Below, piece after piece: positions 36,088-44,899 of a stretch of DNA of 64,000 bases (position 1 is the stretch's first letter; every line of letters starts with the position of its first letter). Under the pieces are notes generated by a model. The model saw only the letters and a program-made list of their open reading frames with translations, was not told where the DNA came from and made no database searches. Position numbers and translations under genes: made by a program. This DNA is from CADEEN01 sp963840805 (lineage in GTDB: Bacteria > Pseudomonadota > Gammaproteobacteria > Burkholderiales > Burkholderiaceae_C): assembly GCA_963840805.1 (NCBI GenBank), contig CAWJAJ010000017.1, positions 372,001-436,000 on the forward strand, given 5' to 3'.

Positions 36088-36121
36088 ATGGTGTGCACCA
36101 TCTCCTGCTGGTGCACACCAT
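36088..36121. repeat. Perfect 13-bp inverted repeat, 8-nt loop
   Basis: ATGGTGTGCACCA (36088-36100), eight bases, then its exact reverse complement (36109-36121). No T-run follows on either strand. Each arm itself contains the near-palindrome GGTGTGCACC. Could be an operator or recombination site in the accessory region. Confidence 0.7.
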
Positions 36122-36301
36122 CAAGCGGGCGGCACTCTTCAGCTCAGATGCTGATCAGCCGCAGGCCGCCGGGCAGGGATGGGGTTGGTCGGACTATTAC
36201 TGTCCTCGTGCCGAAGGCGTACTTGGAAACGAGTGACGGGTCTTTGACTGTCACTTTGAGCGAGCCGCTTGGGCAAGAAGTCTGACGTTTCTCCAAGGCA
36301 T

Positions 36302-36643
36302 TCAGTCCGTGGCCCCTGGTCCGGATTCGCAAGGCGCGAAATCCCACCCGAGCAATTCGGCAAGCCGACGAATCACCCACTCGGCCTCGACCGGATTCAC
36401 CCCCGACTGATCTGCAGTCAGGCCCCTGCGGACTCGTTGCAAGACGTCGACCTCCGTGACACGAAGCTCCCAAAGCTTGGCCCGGGCATGATCCACAAGC
36501 ATGGTCGCGAGGTCCTCGCAGAACTCATACCGCGCCGCGATTTCTTCTCGCGACGCATTCGGCTTGATGCGACCAGGCTTAACGTACAGAGCGATGAACG
36601 AGGGTGGAACTACAAGTTGGCTTTCGTCGGACATGGCCTGCAT
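36302..36643 (-). CDS. Conserved hypothetical protein, 113 residues
   Basis: Reads VVPPSFIALYVKPGRIKPNA, SREEIAARYEFCEDLATMLV, DHARAKLWELRVTEVDVLQR, VIRRLAELLGWDF. I recall unnamed homologues in Burkholderiales and on their mobile elements (sometimes labelled chaperone-like ATPase, without nucleotide motifs). Helical and soluble. Start at ATG 36643 (or 36634). Same strand as, and 41 bases downstream of, the next gene. Confidence 0.7.
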   Translation of the reverse strand: MQAMSDESQLVVPPSFIALYVKPGRIKPNASREEIAARYEFCEDLATMLVDHARAKLWELRVTEVDVLQRVRRGLTADQSGVNPVEAEWVIRRLAELLGWDFAPCESGPGATD

Positions 36644-36684
36644 TCTTGCAGGGCGCTCCAGTCAAAAGAAATCGCCGCGGGGGC

Positions 36685-37104
36685 TCAGAGCATGAGCTGG
36701 CGGATGGAACCGCACACGGATAGCAGCTGTGGTCCATCCATACGGCCGATGATCTGGCGGATGACAGACCCCATGACCTGCTGCACGCCCGCCAATCCGA
36801 GGTTGGCCGACTGCACCACGATGAAACCCGGCTTGGCCAGCTTGAGCGGCCTTAGGAAGTAGTAGTCCATGCCGCAGTTCGTCAACTCCACCACGAGGTT
36901 CGAGAGGGTGTCTCGGTGCACGCGCGCATCCTGGGCCTGCTCGATCGTGCTGAGCAGCGAAATGGTCTTCTTGCGCAGTGCCTCGGAATGATAGAAGCGA
37001 AGAAACGGCTTGGGCGGTGGCCCAGACGCTGCCGATGCCAGCTTGGGCGATTGCTCGCCCATCGATGGAGCTGCGCGCTTCGAGTGAGTAGCCATGTTGC
37101 TCAT
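36685..37104 (-). CDS. Conserved hypothetical protein, 139 residues
   Basis: After a Ser/Pro/Lys-rich tail of ~30 residues the protein reads PFLRFYHSEALRKKTISLLS, LVVELTNCGMDYYFLRPLKL, AKPGFIVVQSANLGLAGVQQ, VMGSVIRQIIGRMDGPQLLS. Strongly protein-like and well conserved in style, but no known domain. Probably one unit with the 113-residue gene and divergent from the 209-residue gene. Confidence 0.7.
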   Translation of the reverse strand: MSNMATHSKRAAPSMGEQSPKLASAASGPPPKPFLRFYHSEALRKKTISLLSTIEQAQDARVHRDTLSNLVVELTNCGMDYYFLRPLKLAKPGFIVVQSANLGLAGVQQVMGSVIRQIIGRMDGPQLLSVCGSIRQLML

Positions 37105-37260
37105 GGTACGGCGTGGCGCGGGTGGCACACTGCGCCTTCTCGGGACAATCGCCGACGCCCGCGATGGCGTTGTGTCACGAGAGCCGGTTGAGCGACGGAT
37201 TTCGGGCGACACGTCGTACGCGACTGAGCGCCAGAAGCGACAGTTCTTCTTGGAGAGACC

Positions 37261-37890
37261 GTGGTCAAGAAAATTGACGAGTCATTCCCTGTATCGGCCA
37301 ACAACCCATGCCCGTTCCTTCGCGCGCTCGTGGCAGGAGGAATGCTCGCCGACGATCGCGAGCCCCTCGACAAAGTGGCTGCAGTGATCGTTGCCACGGC
37401 CAGCGCGGGAGACGGCAGTCCGGTGTTGCCGAGCGCGGCCATTGTCGGTATCGGATTGGTGGCAAACGGACTCAGTCCACTGGCAATGCTGGATACCAAG
37501 ATGCGCGGCATGAGGCTGAACGCGCTGCGTGGCGGGCCACTGGACAAGAAGGGCGTGGGATCCGGAATCCTTGACTCTCACGGCGCTGTCAACGCGAAGG
37601 AACTAGCGCGGCTTCGAGGGTTCGCGAAGACAAAGGTCAGCGAGGATGGCTCGTCCGAGCTTGGGCTGGGGTTGCCCGAGTTGCGCTCATACATGGACGC
37701 GAATTTTGAGCGCGCTGCAGGGCGGCGTCTCATTGATCGCACGCTGATGATCGGTGAGTGGCCCGTGCTGCTGAAGGTCTTGGGAAAAGAAAGTTCAAAC
37801 GGTAGATATCTGAGCCTGCGAGATGTTCAAGAACTATTCACAAAACGCAGACTTCCTGAGCGAATGCGCAAGCGGCTGCGATCAAAGTGA
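37261..37890 (+). CDS. Conserved hypothetical protein, 209 residues
   Basis: GTG start at 37261 (GAGAGACC just upstream). Text: FPVSANNPCPFLRALVAGGM, LDKVAAVIVATASAGDGSPV, LNALRGGPLDKKGVGSGILD, GLGLPELRSYMDANFERAAG, NGRYLSLRDVQELFTKRRLP. The NNPCPF-RAL opening and the later EF-hand-less helices recall unnamed Burkholderiales proteins annotated as hypothetical. Divergent from the 139-residue gene with 156 bases between. Confidence 0.65.
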   Translation: MVKKIDESFPVSANNPCPFLRALVAGGMLADDREPLDKVAAVIVATASAGDGSPVLPSAAIVGIGLVANGLSPLAMLDTKMRGMRLNALRGGPLDKKGVGSGILDSHGAVNAKELARLRGFAKTKVSEDGSSELGLGLPELRSYMDANFERAAGRRLIDRTLMIGEWPVLLKVLGKESSNGRYLSLRDVQELFTKRRLPERMRKRLRSK

Positions 37891-38289
37891 GTCCCAGCCC
37901 GACAACGGGCATTCGATGGCGAGCGGGCTTGTCAGGCGCGAGGACGGGGCGGTGGTGCAGGACGTTGCCCCGCGGTTTGGGACGGCGGGTAGCTGACGTT
38001 CGCGGCGGGCTGCCGTCGGCCATGAGCGGTCGCACAAGCAGGTCGCGCCCAGAGCCGCCGTTTCCCGGTGTCATCGACCGGTCGGTGTCGGTAGCAGACT
38101 GCTTCGCGATCGCTGAACAGGCACGCACTCTTGTGAGCTGGCCAACCGTATCGACTGCCGCGCACGGGGCGCAGCCGGCGGCACGGGGAAGACATGCACT
38201 GCGATCTGAAAAGTCGCAATGTTTGCGCTACGCTTGCTGCCTTTCATCGCCATCTCAGCCAGTGCGGCCGAGTCCCACGGAGGCCCTCC
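37891..38289. other. 399-bp stretch without a gene
   Basis: No credible frame. Leader of the iorA-type gene at the right end. Confidence 0.5.
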
Positions 38290-38757
38290 ATGATCAATCT
38301 TTCAGTCAACGGCAAGGCGGTCTCAATCGACGCCGACGCCGACATGCCGCTGCTGTGGGCGCTGCGCGAGCAGTTGCAGCTGACGGGCACCAAGTTCGGT
38401 TGCGGCATGGCGCTGTGCGGTGCATGCACGGTGCATCTGGATGGCAAGCCCATCCGTTCGTGTTCGACGCCCTTGTCGGCAGCTGCGGGCAAGAAGGTCA
38501 CCACCATCGAAGCGATCGGCAATACCCGCACCGGCAAGGCAGTGCAGGCCGCCTGGGTCAATCATGATGTACCGCAATGCGGCTACTGCCAATCGGGCCA
38601 GATCATGAGTGCCTGCGCATTGCTGGCCGAGAAGAAGAAACCCACCGATGCGGACATCGACAGCGCGATGAGCGGCAACTTGTGTCGCTGTGGCACGTAC
38701 AACCAGATCCGTGCGGCCATCAAGGACGCGTCCGTGTCCCTAGCCAAGGGAGCCTGA
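38290..38757 (+). CDS. iorA: 2Fe-2S subunit of an isoquinoline 1-oxidoreductase-type molybdoenzyme
   Basis: 155 residues. Plant-type ferredoxin cluster: TKFGCGMALCGACTVHLDGK with a fourth Cys in IRSCSTPLSA; second cluster: PQCGYCQSGQIMSACALL and GNLCRCGTYNQIRAAI. Both [2Fe-2S] sites are complete. It passes electrons from the molybdopterin subunit to an acceptor, probably a cytochrome. Two bases separate it from the large subunit gene. The exact substrate (N-heterocycle or aldehyde) is not shown. Confidence 0.85.
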   Translation: MINLSVNGKAVSIDADADMPLLWALREQLQLTGTKFGCGMALCGACTVHLDGKPIRSCSTPLSAAAGKKVTTIEAIGNTRTGKAVQAAWVNHDVPQCGYCQSGQIMSACALLAEKKKPTDADIDSAMSGNLCRCGTYNQIRAAIKDASVSLAKGA

Positions 38758-38759
38758 TC

Positions 38760-40928
38760 ATGGACCACTCTGCCGTCGATTCCAGCGCGCTGGACAACCG
38801 TTCGCGCCGCGGCTTCCTCAAGACCGGCGGCGCCGCCGCGCTGGTGATCGGATTCGCGCTGCCCACGGCAACGGGCCGCGCGCTCGCCGCCACCCCGTCG
38901 CCCGTCTTTTCGCCCAACGCCTACCTGCGCATCACGCCGGACAACCGCGTCACCGTGGTCTGCGGTTCGGCCGAGATGGGCCAGGGCGTACTCACGGCGA
39001 TTCCGATGCTGCTGGCCGAGGAACTCGACGCCGACTGGAGCCGCGTCAGCGTCGAGCAGGCGCCGGTCGACAAGGCCTACAACAACCCGATGTTCGGCAT
39101 GCAGGCCACCGGCGGCAGCACCACGGTACGCGCGCATTGGGAGCCGCTGCGCAAGGCCGGTGCTGCCGCGCGCGCAATGCTGGTGGCGGCTGCGGCCGAT
39201 CGATGGAAGCTCGACGCCTCGTCGCTGCGCACGGCCAACAGCCAGGTGATCGCCCCCGACGGCAACAAGCTCAGCTATGGTGAGTTGGTCGTGGCTGCCT
39301 CGAAGCAGGCGGTTCCCGCCAGCCCGCGCCTCAAAGACAGCAAGGATTTCAAGCTTTTGGGCAAGCCGCTCAAGCGGCTCGACACGCCCGCCAAGGTGAA
39401 CGGCTCGGCCAGGTACGGCATCGACGCGCAGGTGCCCGGCCTGCTCGTGGCGGTGATGGCGCGTGCGCCGATGCCCGGCGCCAGACCCGCCAGCGTCAAC
39501 GACGCCAGAGCCAAGGCCGTCAAAGGCGTGCAGCAGGTGATCACCATTCCCAGCGGCGTGGCCGTGCTGGCCACCGGCTACTGGGCCGCCAAGAACGGTC
39601 GCGATGCGCTCGAGGTGCAGTGGGACCTGGGTGCCAATGCCGATCTGACGTCCGCCAAGGTGAGCGCGATGCTGACCGACGGCGCCGACACCGGCGCCGC
39701 GGTGGCCACCGATGTGGGCAACCTGAGAGATGCGCTCGCCAACAGCGCTACCACGGTGGACGCGCTTTACGAAGCACCGTTCCTGGCGCACGCCTGCATG
39801 GAGCCGATGAACTGCACCGCGTGGGTCAAGGGCGACGAGGTCGAGGTCTGGGCGGGCACGCAAAGCCAGGGTCCGGCGCAAGGCATCCTGGCGCAGGTGG
39901 CGCAGGCCACGCCGGCGAAGGTGAAGGTCAATACCATGATGCTCGGCGGCGGGTTCGGGCGCCGCTTCGCGCCGGATTTCACCATCGATGCCACGCTGCT
40001 CAGCAAGATCAGCGGCAAGCCGGTGAAGCTGATCTACAGCCGCGAAGACGACATGGCGGCCGGCTTCTACCGTCCCGCGTCGGTGGCGCGCTTCTCGGGC
40101 GCGCTCGATGCACAGGGCAAGCCGACCGTCCTCAAGGTCGGCGTCGGTTCACCCTCGATCATGGCGGCCTCGGGCTTCATGAAGATTCCCGACAGCGGTG
40201 TCGACGAGTTTGCGCTGGAGGGCATCGCCGACCATCCCTACGACATCGCCAACCAGCGAATCACCTACGGTCAGCGTGAGCCGGGGCCAAAGGTGTGGTT
40301 CTGGCGCTCGGTGGGACATTCGCAGAACATCTTCTTCATGGAGGGCTTCATCGACGAGATGGCGGTCGCCGCGAAGCAGGATCCGTTCGAGTTCCGCCGT
40401 GCACTGATGAGCAAGCAGCCGCGCTACAAGGGTGTGCTCGAACTCGCGGCCGACAAGGCCGGCTGGGGCAAGCCGCTGCCCGCGGGCGTGTTCCGCGGCA
40501 TCGCGGTGGCACAGAGTTTCGGCAGCTACGTGGCCGAGGTGGCCGAAGTGTCGGTCGGCGCGGACGGCACGCCCAAGGTGCACCGCGTGGTCGCTGCAGT
40601 GGACTGCGGCATGACGGTCAATCCGCAGATCATCCGGCGCCAGATCGAGGGCGCCATCGTCTACGGCCTGAGTGCCGCGCTCTACGGCAAGATCACCCTG
40701 AAGGACGGCAGGGTCGAGCAGGGAAATTTCAACGACTATCCGGTACTGCGCATGAACGAGATGCCCAGGGTCGAGGTGCACATCCTGCCCAGCACCGAAA
40801 AGCCCGGCGGCATCGGCGAGCCGGGCACCCCGCCGATCGCGCCGGCGGTGGTCAATGCGATCTGTGCGGCCACCGGCAAACGCTTGCGCTCGCTCCCGAT
40901 CGATGTGTCGGCATTGAAGAAGGCCTGA
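38760..40928 (+). CDS. iorB: Molybdopterin subunit of an isoquinoline 1-oxidoreductase / aldehyde dehydrogenase
   Basis: 722 residues, intact. Twin-arginine signal NRSRRGFLKTGGAAALVIGF indicates periplasmic export, carrying the small subunit along. Moco-binding landmarks: VVCGSAEMGQGVLTAIPMLL, QATGGSTTVRAHWEPLRKAG, APFLAHACMEPMNCTAWVKG, MMLGGGFGRRFAPDFTIDAT, EKPGGIGEPGTPPIAPAVVN (active-site Glu). Xanthine-oxidase family, IorB type. No maturation (XdhC-like) gene is adjacent. Confidence 0.88.
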   Translation: MDHSAVDSSALDNRSRRGFLKTGGAAALVIGFALPTATGRALAATPSPVFSPNAYLRITPDNRVTVVCGSAEMGQGVLTAIPMLLAEELDADWSRVSVEQAPVDKAYNNPMFGMQATGGSTTVRAHWEPLRKAGAAARAMLVAAAADRWKLDASSLRTANSQVIAPDGNKLSYGELVVAASKQAVPASPRLKDSKDFKLLGKPLKRLDTPAKVNGSARYGIDAQVPGLLVAVMARAPMPGARPASVNDARAKAVKGVQQVITIPSGVAVLATGYWAAKNGRDALEVQWDLGANADLTSAKVSAMLTDGADTGAAVATDVGNLRDALANSATTVDALYEAPFLAHACMEPMNCTAWVKGDEVEVWAGTQSQGPAQGILAQVAQATPAKVKVNTMMLGGGFGRRFAPDFTIDATLLSKISGKPVKLIYSREDDMAAGFYRPASVARFSGALDAQGKPTVLKVGVGSPSIMAASGFMKIPDSGVDEFALEGIADHPYDIANQRITYGQREPGPKVWFWRSVGHSQNIFFMEGFIDEMAVAAKQDPFEFRRALMSKQPRYKGVLELAADKAGWGKPLPAGVFRGIAVAQSFGSYVAEVAEVSVGADGTPKVHRVVAAVDCGMTVNPQIIRRQIEGAIVYGLSAALYGKITLKDGRVEQGNFNDYPVLRMNEMPRVEVHILPSTEKPGGIGEPGTPPIAPAVVNAICAATGKRLRSLPIDVSALKKA

Positions 40929-41203
40929 TCAGCGTCTGTCGATGACTTGCTTGTGCAGCCGCATTTTGTGGCGGTACATCTAAGGCTGCCACTGTCGGCT
41001 TCTCCGTTTCTCGCCGGTCTGCAACGGGTCGGCCAGCGACAGCCACGCCGTCGAAATCACCGCCAGAAAGCCGACCTCCAATTTGAGCGTCAAGACAGCC
41101 GACGTCCACGGCCGGCAGTGGACGGCCAGTAGCAGTCGGTCATTAATCTGATGTTCGCTGGCGAATAGATTCGTACTTCGTTTCCGAGGTGAGCGCTACC
41201 GGG

Positions 41204-42331
41204 TCAGCCCGCAGGTGCCTGCGCGGGCAGTGTGAAGCGGAACGTCGAGCCCTTGCCCATCTCGCTTTGCGCGGTGACGCTGCCGCCATGCGCTTCGATG
41301 AAGGTCTTCACGATGGCCAGGCCCAGGCCAGTGGTGGCGTCGCCCTCGCCGCCTGATTCGCCCCTGTCGAAGACCTTGTCCAGCAACTCGGCGGCAATGC
41401 CCGGGCCGTTGTCGCTGACCCAGCATGCAACCATTGCCTGGCTCTCGCGGGCCTGCGCGCCTACGATCACTTCGCCGCCCGGCGTGAACTTGATGGCATT
41501 GCCGATCAGGTTCTGGAACACCCGCCGCAACAATCCGGCGTCCGCAAACAAGACCAGGTCGTCGGGCACGCGGTTGTGCACCTGCGTGTGCCCCGTGGTC
41601 GCCACCGCGTGCAGATCGTCGAGCAGTGCTTCCACCATCGGCCACAGGTCGAACCAGCGCCGCTCAAGCCTGACGCCACTCTCGGTCTGCAGATTCGTGT
41701 TTTCTTCGAGCACCTTGCGAACCAGGCCCTCGAGTTGCTGCACGTTGCGGCGCAGCGATTTCAACATCCGCGCGGCGTCATCGCCCAAGGCCTGCTTGGA
41801 CAGGCTTCTCTCGAGCACCCGGCCCGTCAGCGAGATCGCGAACAGCGGCGTGCGCAGATCGTGCACGACGAAGGCCAGGTACTCTTCACGACGCTGCTGC
41901 ACCTCGAGCGCGCGCTGGGTTGCATAGGTCTGCAAGGCCTGGCCGATGGCATGGTCGAAGACGCGGTTGATGACATGGAAGGGTCTGCCTTGCAGGTTCA
42001 CGCCATGCTCGGTGGCCAGGTCGTGGATGCAGCCTCGCAGGATGTTGTATTCGGCCACCACCTCCTCGATGTCGAAGGCGTCCCTCAGGCGCTGCAGGCC
42101 GTGCGCTGGCGGGCTGGATTCGGCGAGCGTTTCGGGAATCGTCTGCTCGGGGCTCGTCTCGAGCGCTGTCGCCAACTCATCCAGCAAGCTCGGAATGTGG
42201 TCGTTGAGCGTCGGAATATCGAGATGCCGCGCCGAAGGCAGTTCTCGCACCTGCAGTCGCCAATGGACGAGCAGCGCGTCGCGATCCTGTTTGACCAGTC
42301 GGGCCAGTGTTTGTAGGGCATTCGGGGTCAT
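41204..42331 (-). CDS. Sensor histidine kinase with RsbRD-like N-terminal domain
   Basis: 375 residues, cytosolic (no membrane helix). Residues ~15-130: helical RsbRD-N-like domain (HIPSLLDELATALETSPEQT, LQRLRDAFDIEEVVAEYNIL). H-box YLAFVVHDLRTPLFAISLTG near 150, N-box QNLIGNAIKFTPGGEVIVGA, G1 VSDNGPGIAAELLDKVFDRG and G2 TTGLGLAIVKTFIEAHGGSV. All catalytic boxes intact. No response regulator gene is next to it, so its partner is elsewhere. It faces the iorAB stop convergently. Confidence 0.88.
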   Translation of the reverse strand: MTPNALQTLARLVKQDRDALLVHWRLQVRELPSARHLDIPTLNDHIPSLLDELATALETSPEQTIPETLAESSPPAHGLQRLRDAFDIEEVVAEYNILRGCIHDLATEHGVNLQGRPFHVINRVFDHAIGQALQTYATQRALEVQQRREEYLAFVVHDLRTPLFAISLTGRVLERSLSKQALGDDAARMLKSLRRNVQQLEGLVRKVLEENTNLQTESGVRLERRWFDLWPMVEALLDDLHAVATTGHTQVHNRVPDDLVLFADAGLLRRVFQNLIGNAIKFTPGGEVIVGAQARESQAMVACWVSDNGPGIAAELLDKVFDRGESGGEGDATTGLGLAIVKTFIEAHGGSVTAQSEMGKGSTFRFTLPAQAPAG

Positions 42332-42527
42332 TTGCTTGCGCCTTTGCGCTGGGTCTGTCGCGGCGCCGGATGGCGAGCCCGCGCTGCCAGCAACTATCGG
42401 GCCGCGACGCAGGGGCGGTTCGTCGTGCAATGCACAGTGTGGCAGATGCTGATCGGGAGCATGGGCTTGCGCCGCGGCGCCGTCTGCGAAGCTCAGCCTG
42501 AATTCCGCCGAGTTCCAGGCCGGCCCG

Positions 42528-42740
42528 ATGATCTCAGCCGGCGCCTACACCATGAGCGAGGCCGAGGTGCTGGCGTTCGCCACCGCCTACGTACTTGCAT
42601 TGCTTAAACGCCGATGCCCAGGCCGCGGCCCGTTCGGCGGCCTGATCGCCAGCGGCTGGCACACCTGCACCATCGCGATGTGGCTGGGCACCGACGCTGC
42701 CCAGCGCGGCTCTGACTCAAGGCCGGGTCACAGTGGGCGA
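42528..42740 (+). pseudogene. Truncated, frame-broken MaoC-like dehydratase
   Basis: ISAGAYTMSEAEVLAFATAY, then after a break GPFGGLIASGWHTCTIAMWL matches the N-terminal ~65 residues of MaoC hydratases (compare the intact gene at 607-1095). The HxD/P catalytic segment between is garbled and the C-terminal half is missing; the sequence runs straight into the end of a cupin gene on the other strand. Confidence 0.6.
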
Positions 42741-42745
42741 ACTGA

Positions 42746-43216
42746 TCAGCTCAGGAGTTCCATTCCATACTTCGCCGCAATGGCCCTGAATTCCATTGCA
42801 GGGCCACGCCGGGACGGACTACCGCTGCCGACAATGGACGTGGCAACTTCAGCAATGAAGGCATCGAATATCCCGCTGGGAGAACTGATGATCAACTGGC
42901 GTCCGACTTCAGGGCCAACGCTCATGAAGCTGTGAGGAGTACCTCTCGGCACGAACACTACGTCTCCTGGAGCCAGGTCAAGCATCTTCTGGTCGAGCTG
43001 GAACTCATAGCGCCCTGCGCCGATGATGAATGTTTCATCGTATGCTGGGTGCCGGTGAAGCCCTGTTCCAGACGAAGGGGGTTCGATCGCTTCACAAAGG
43101 GTGTACGCGCCCGAGTTGTGTTCGGCGGTGGTCTTGAACGTAATGCTCACCCGCCCGAGTTCGTAGGTCTTGCCGTCGCCTCGAAGTACGTGCCTTGCCT
43201 GCACTGCAGCGTTCAT
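42746..43216 (-). CDS. Cupin-domain protein
   Basis: 156 residues from ATG 43216 with GGAGG four bases upstream. Cupin motif 1: GTGLHRHPAYDETFIIGAGR; motif 2: DLAPGDVVFVPRGTPHSFMS. N-terminal DGKTYELGRVSITFKTTAEH forms the first strands. Likely a metal-binding small-molecule sensor or isomerase. It overlaps the stop of a 52-residue gene (ATGA). Confidence 0.82.
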   Translation of the reverse strand: MNAAVQARHVLRGDGKTYELGRVSITFKTTAEHNSGAYTLCEAIEPPSSGTGLHRHPAYDETFIIGAGRYEFQLDQKMLDLAPGDVVFVPRGTPHSFMSVGPEVGRQLIISSPSGIFDAFIAEVATSIVGSGSPSRRGPAMEFRAIAAKYGMELLS

Positions 43217-43371
43217 TGAACCTCCATGAACTTCAGTTCCACGAGCCGCGAATCTTCGACGCGCTCCGGCTCCATAAGGACGCACAGCGCCTTGGCCTCG
43301 GTGAAGTGATACATGGTGGTCACGCAGCCATCACGGGCGTGGCTGTAGCACGAAAGGTAGAGGATTTCCAT
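43213..43371 (-). CDS. Small hypothetical protein upstream of the cupin
   Basis: 52 residues from ATG 43371: LSCYSHARDGCVTTMYHFTE, AKALCVLMEPERVEDSRLVE. Reads like a compact beta-rich protein. Its stop overlaps the cupin start by four bases, which supports translation. No family known. Confidence 0.45.
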   Translation of the reverse strand: MEILYLSCYSHARDGCVTTMYHFTEAKALCVLMEPERVEDSRLVELKFMEVQ

Positions 43372-43424
43372 GCGGTCAACCCAACCCGCGCTAGGCTCGT
43401 GACCCGAGCCAAGGGCCGACTCAT

Positions 43425-43604
43425 TCAGGCGCGCCAACCCAGGCGTCTTTCAAGTGCGACGATTTTGAGTCGATTGAATTCATGGATCCGCTTGCCGATG
43501 TCGGTCCGTGCAGCCGGGACATAGGCCAACTTCCGCTGTCCGAGGCGCGGAATCAGCGCCGCTGACGGCTCGGTGCGGCGAAGGCATGAGAGGTAATTGC
43601 TCAT
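43425..43604 (-). CDS. Small basic hypothetical protein, 59 residues
   Basis: ATG 43604 to TGA 43425: NYLSCLRRTEPSAALIPRLG, LAYVPAARTDIGKRIHEFNR, LKIVALERRLGWRA. Highly basic, protein-like composition. Just upstream of, and on the same strand as, the 52-residue and cupin genes. Function unknown; nucleic-acid binding is possible from charge. Confidence 0.4.
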   Translation of the reverse strand: MSNYLSCLRRTEPSAALIPRLGQRKLAYVPAARTDIGKRIHEFNRLKIVALERRLGWRA

Positions 43605-44166
43605 GCCAACACTATCCCAGCATCACCTTGGTTCACTTGTAGGAGAGCGCCGCTATTTGCAGGTGTTCAATGCCCTGCTTGGCCTCTGGATCACGGCACG
43701 CCAGTTCGATCGCTTGCTTCGGGCATCGGCAGGCGCGGTCGCGTCCCTACCCGTGGTGTAAGTCCACAGCCCGCGCAGGCTGGGATGCGAGCTATGCGGC
43801 AGGTCGAATCCGCTCATTTCGTAGCCACTGGAGAAATGCGGCACTTGAGGCCACAAACGGGTTGCCGAAAGGCTGGTTTGGGTCGGGAGTACCAGTTCAG
43901 CTCACGCGCAACCGGTCGTTCGCGGGCGCGCCGCGGCCACCTTGCGTCGAATGCCCGGACTTGGAGGTCGTGCGGTCGTATGAGGCGCTGACCGTCGAAT
44001 GTCCGGTGATGACGGCCGCTGTCATTCGGGCCCCAAGTCCGAACGTCTCAGTTCAGTCTTGAGCCGACATCCGGGTCGCGACCGGAAGCTCGGCAGCGCT
44101 TGCGGTCATCGTTGCGAGGCGCTCGCGACAGCCGCACGCGATGCCCTTCGTCCCGCTCGGCAGACC
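43605..44166. other. 562-bp stretch without a supported gene
   Basis: A minus-strand frame at 43653-43856 contains plausible text (SGYEMSGFDLPHSSHPSLRG) but is short and has no clear start. Nothing else recognisable. Confidence 0.35.
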
Positions 44167-44784
44167 TCAATGCGCCGACTTCGCCAGCCAAGCCTTCACG
44201 CCTGGATGTTCGCCGACGGCACGGTACAGGCGCAGGAGTTTCGGGCAGTGATCGAGCACGGTGGCGGGCACGTGATCCAGCGTGCCCGAGGTCAGCCAGC
44301 GGACCACCATGTACAGCTTGATGTCAGAAACCTGGAGAGACTGACCGCCGACGAAGGGACCGTCGCCGAGTTGGCGCTCGACTTGGCTGCCCCAAGTCGC
44401 GAGTTCGTTCGCAGCCAAGGCCTCGCGAGCCGCACGCTTCTGTTCGGGGTCGGAAATGCGCAGCGTTGGCGTGATCGTGTGGCGCAGTTCCTCGACGGCG
44501 CACATCACCGCCTCGTGGCGTGCGGCCTCGAAGGCGTCGACCGGATGAAGGCCGTGCTGGCGGCCGATGAACACGAGGATGGCGTTGGAATGCGCCAGAG
44601 GCGGCTTGCCTGGCATCTGCAGCACCGGCATCGCTCCGAACGGCATGCTCTCCTTCAGCGTTGGCCAGTCGGCGCTCTTGACGCGCACGTCGTCGAAATC
44701 GATGCCTGCCAGGTGCAGCGCGATGCGGCATTCCTCGCCGCGGCTGCCGGCGAAGTCGAAATAGGTCAGGCGGGGCTTGCTCAT
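44167..44784 (-). CDS. Glutathione S-transferase family protein
   Basis: 205 residues. N-terminal thioredoxin-like domain: LTYFDFAGSRGEECRIALHL (catalytic Tyr near residue 8) and MPFGAMPVLQMPGKPPLAHS with the cis-Pro and the glutathione-binding Ser; C-terminal helical domain ends YRAVGEHPGVKAWLAK. Sigma/alpha-like cytosolic GST for detoxification or isomerisation. Complete. The preceding gene on this strand is more than 100 bases away. Confidence 0.88.
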   Translation of the reverse strand: MSKPRLTYFDFAGSRGEECRIALHLAGIDFDDVRVKSADWPTLKESMPFGAMPVLQMPGKPPLAHSNAILVFIGRQHGLHPVDAFEAARHEAVMCAVEELRHTITPTLRISDPEQKRAAREALAANELATWGSQVERQLGDGPFVGGQSLQVSDIKLYMVVRWLTSGTLDHVPATVLDHCPKLLRLYRAVGEHPGVKAWLAKSAH

Positions 44785-44899
44785 CGGGATCCTCCGGTCG
44801 GTTGCGAGTGACCGCGGAGCCTACAGGAATGGGTCGGAAGGCTGCTCGTCTCGTCCGCCGATTGCGTGCGCAGCTGTCGCCGCAAGCCGGGCCGCCGCG

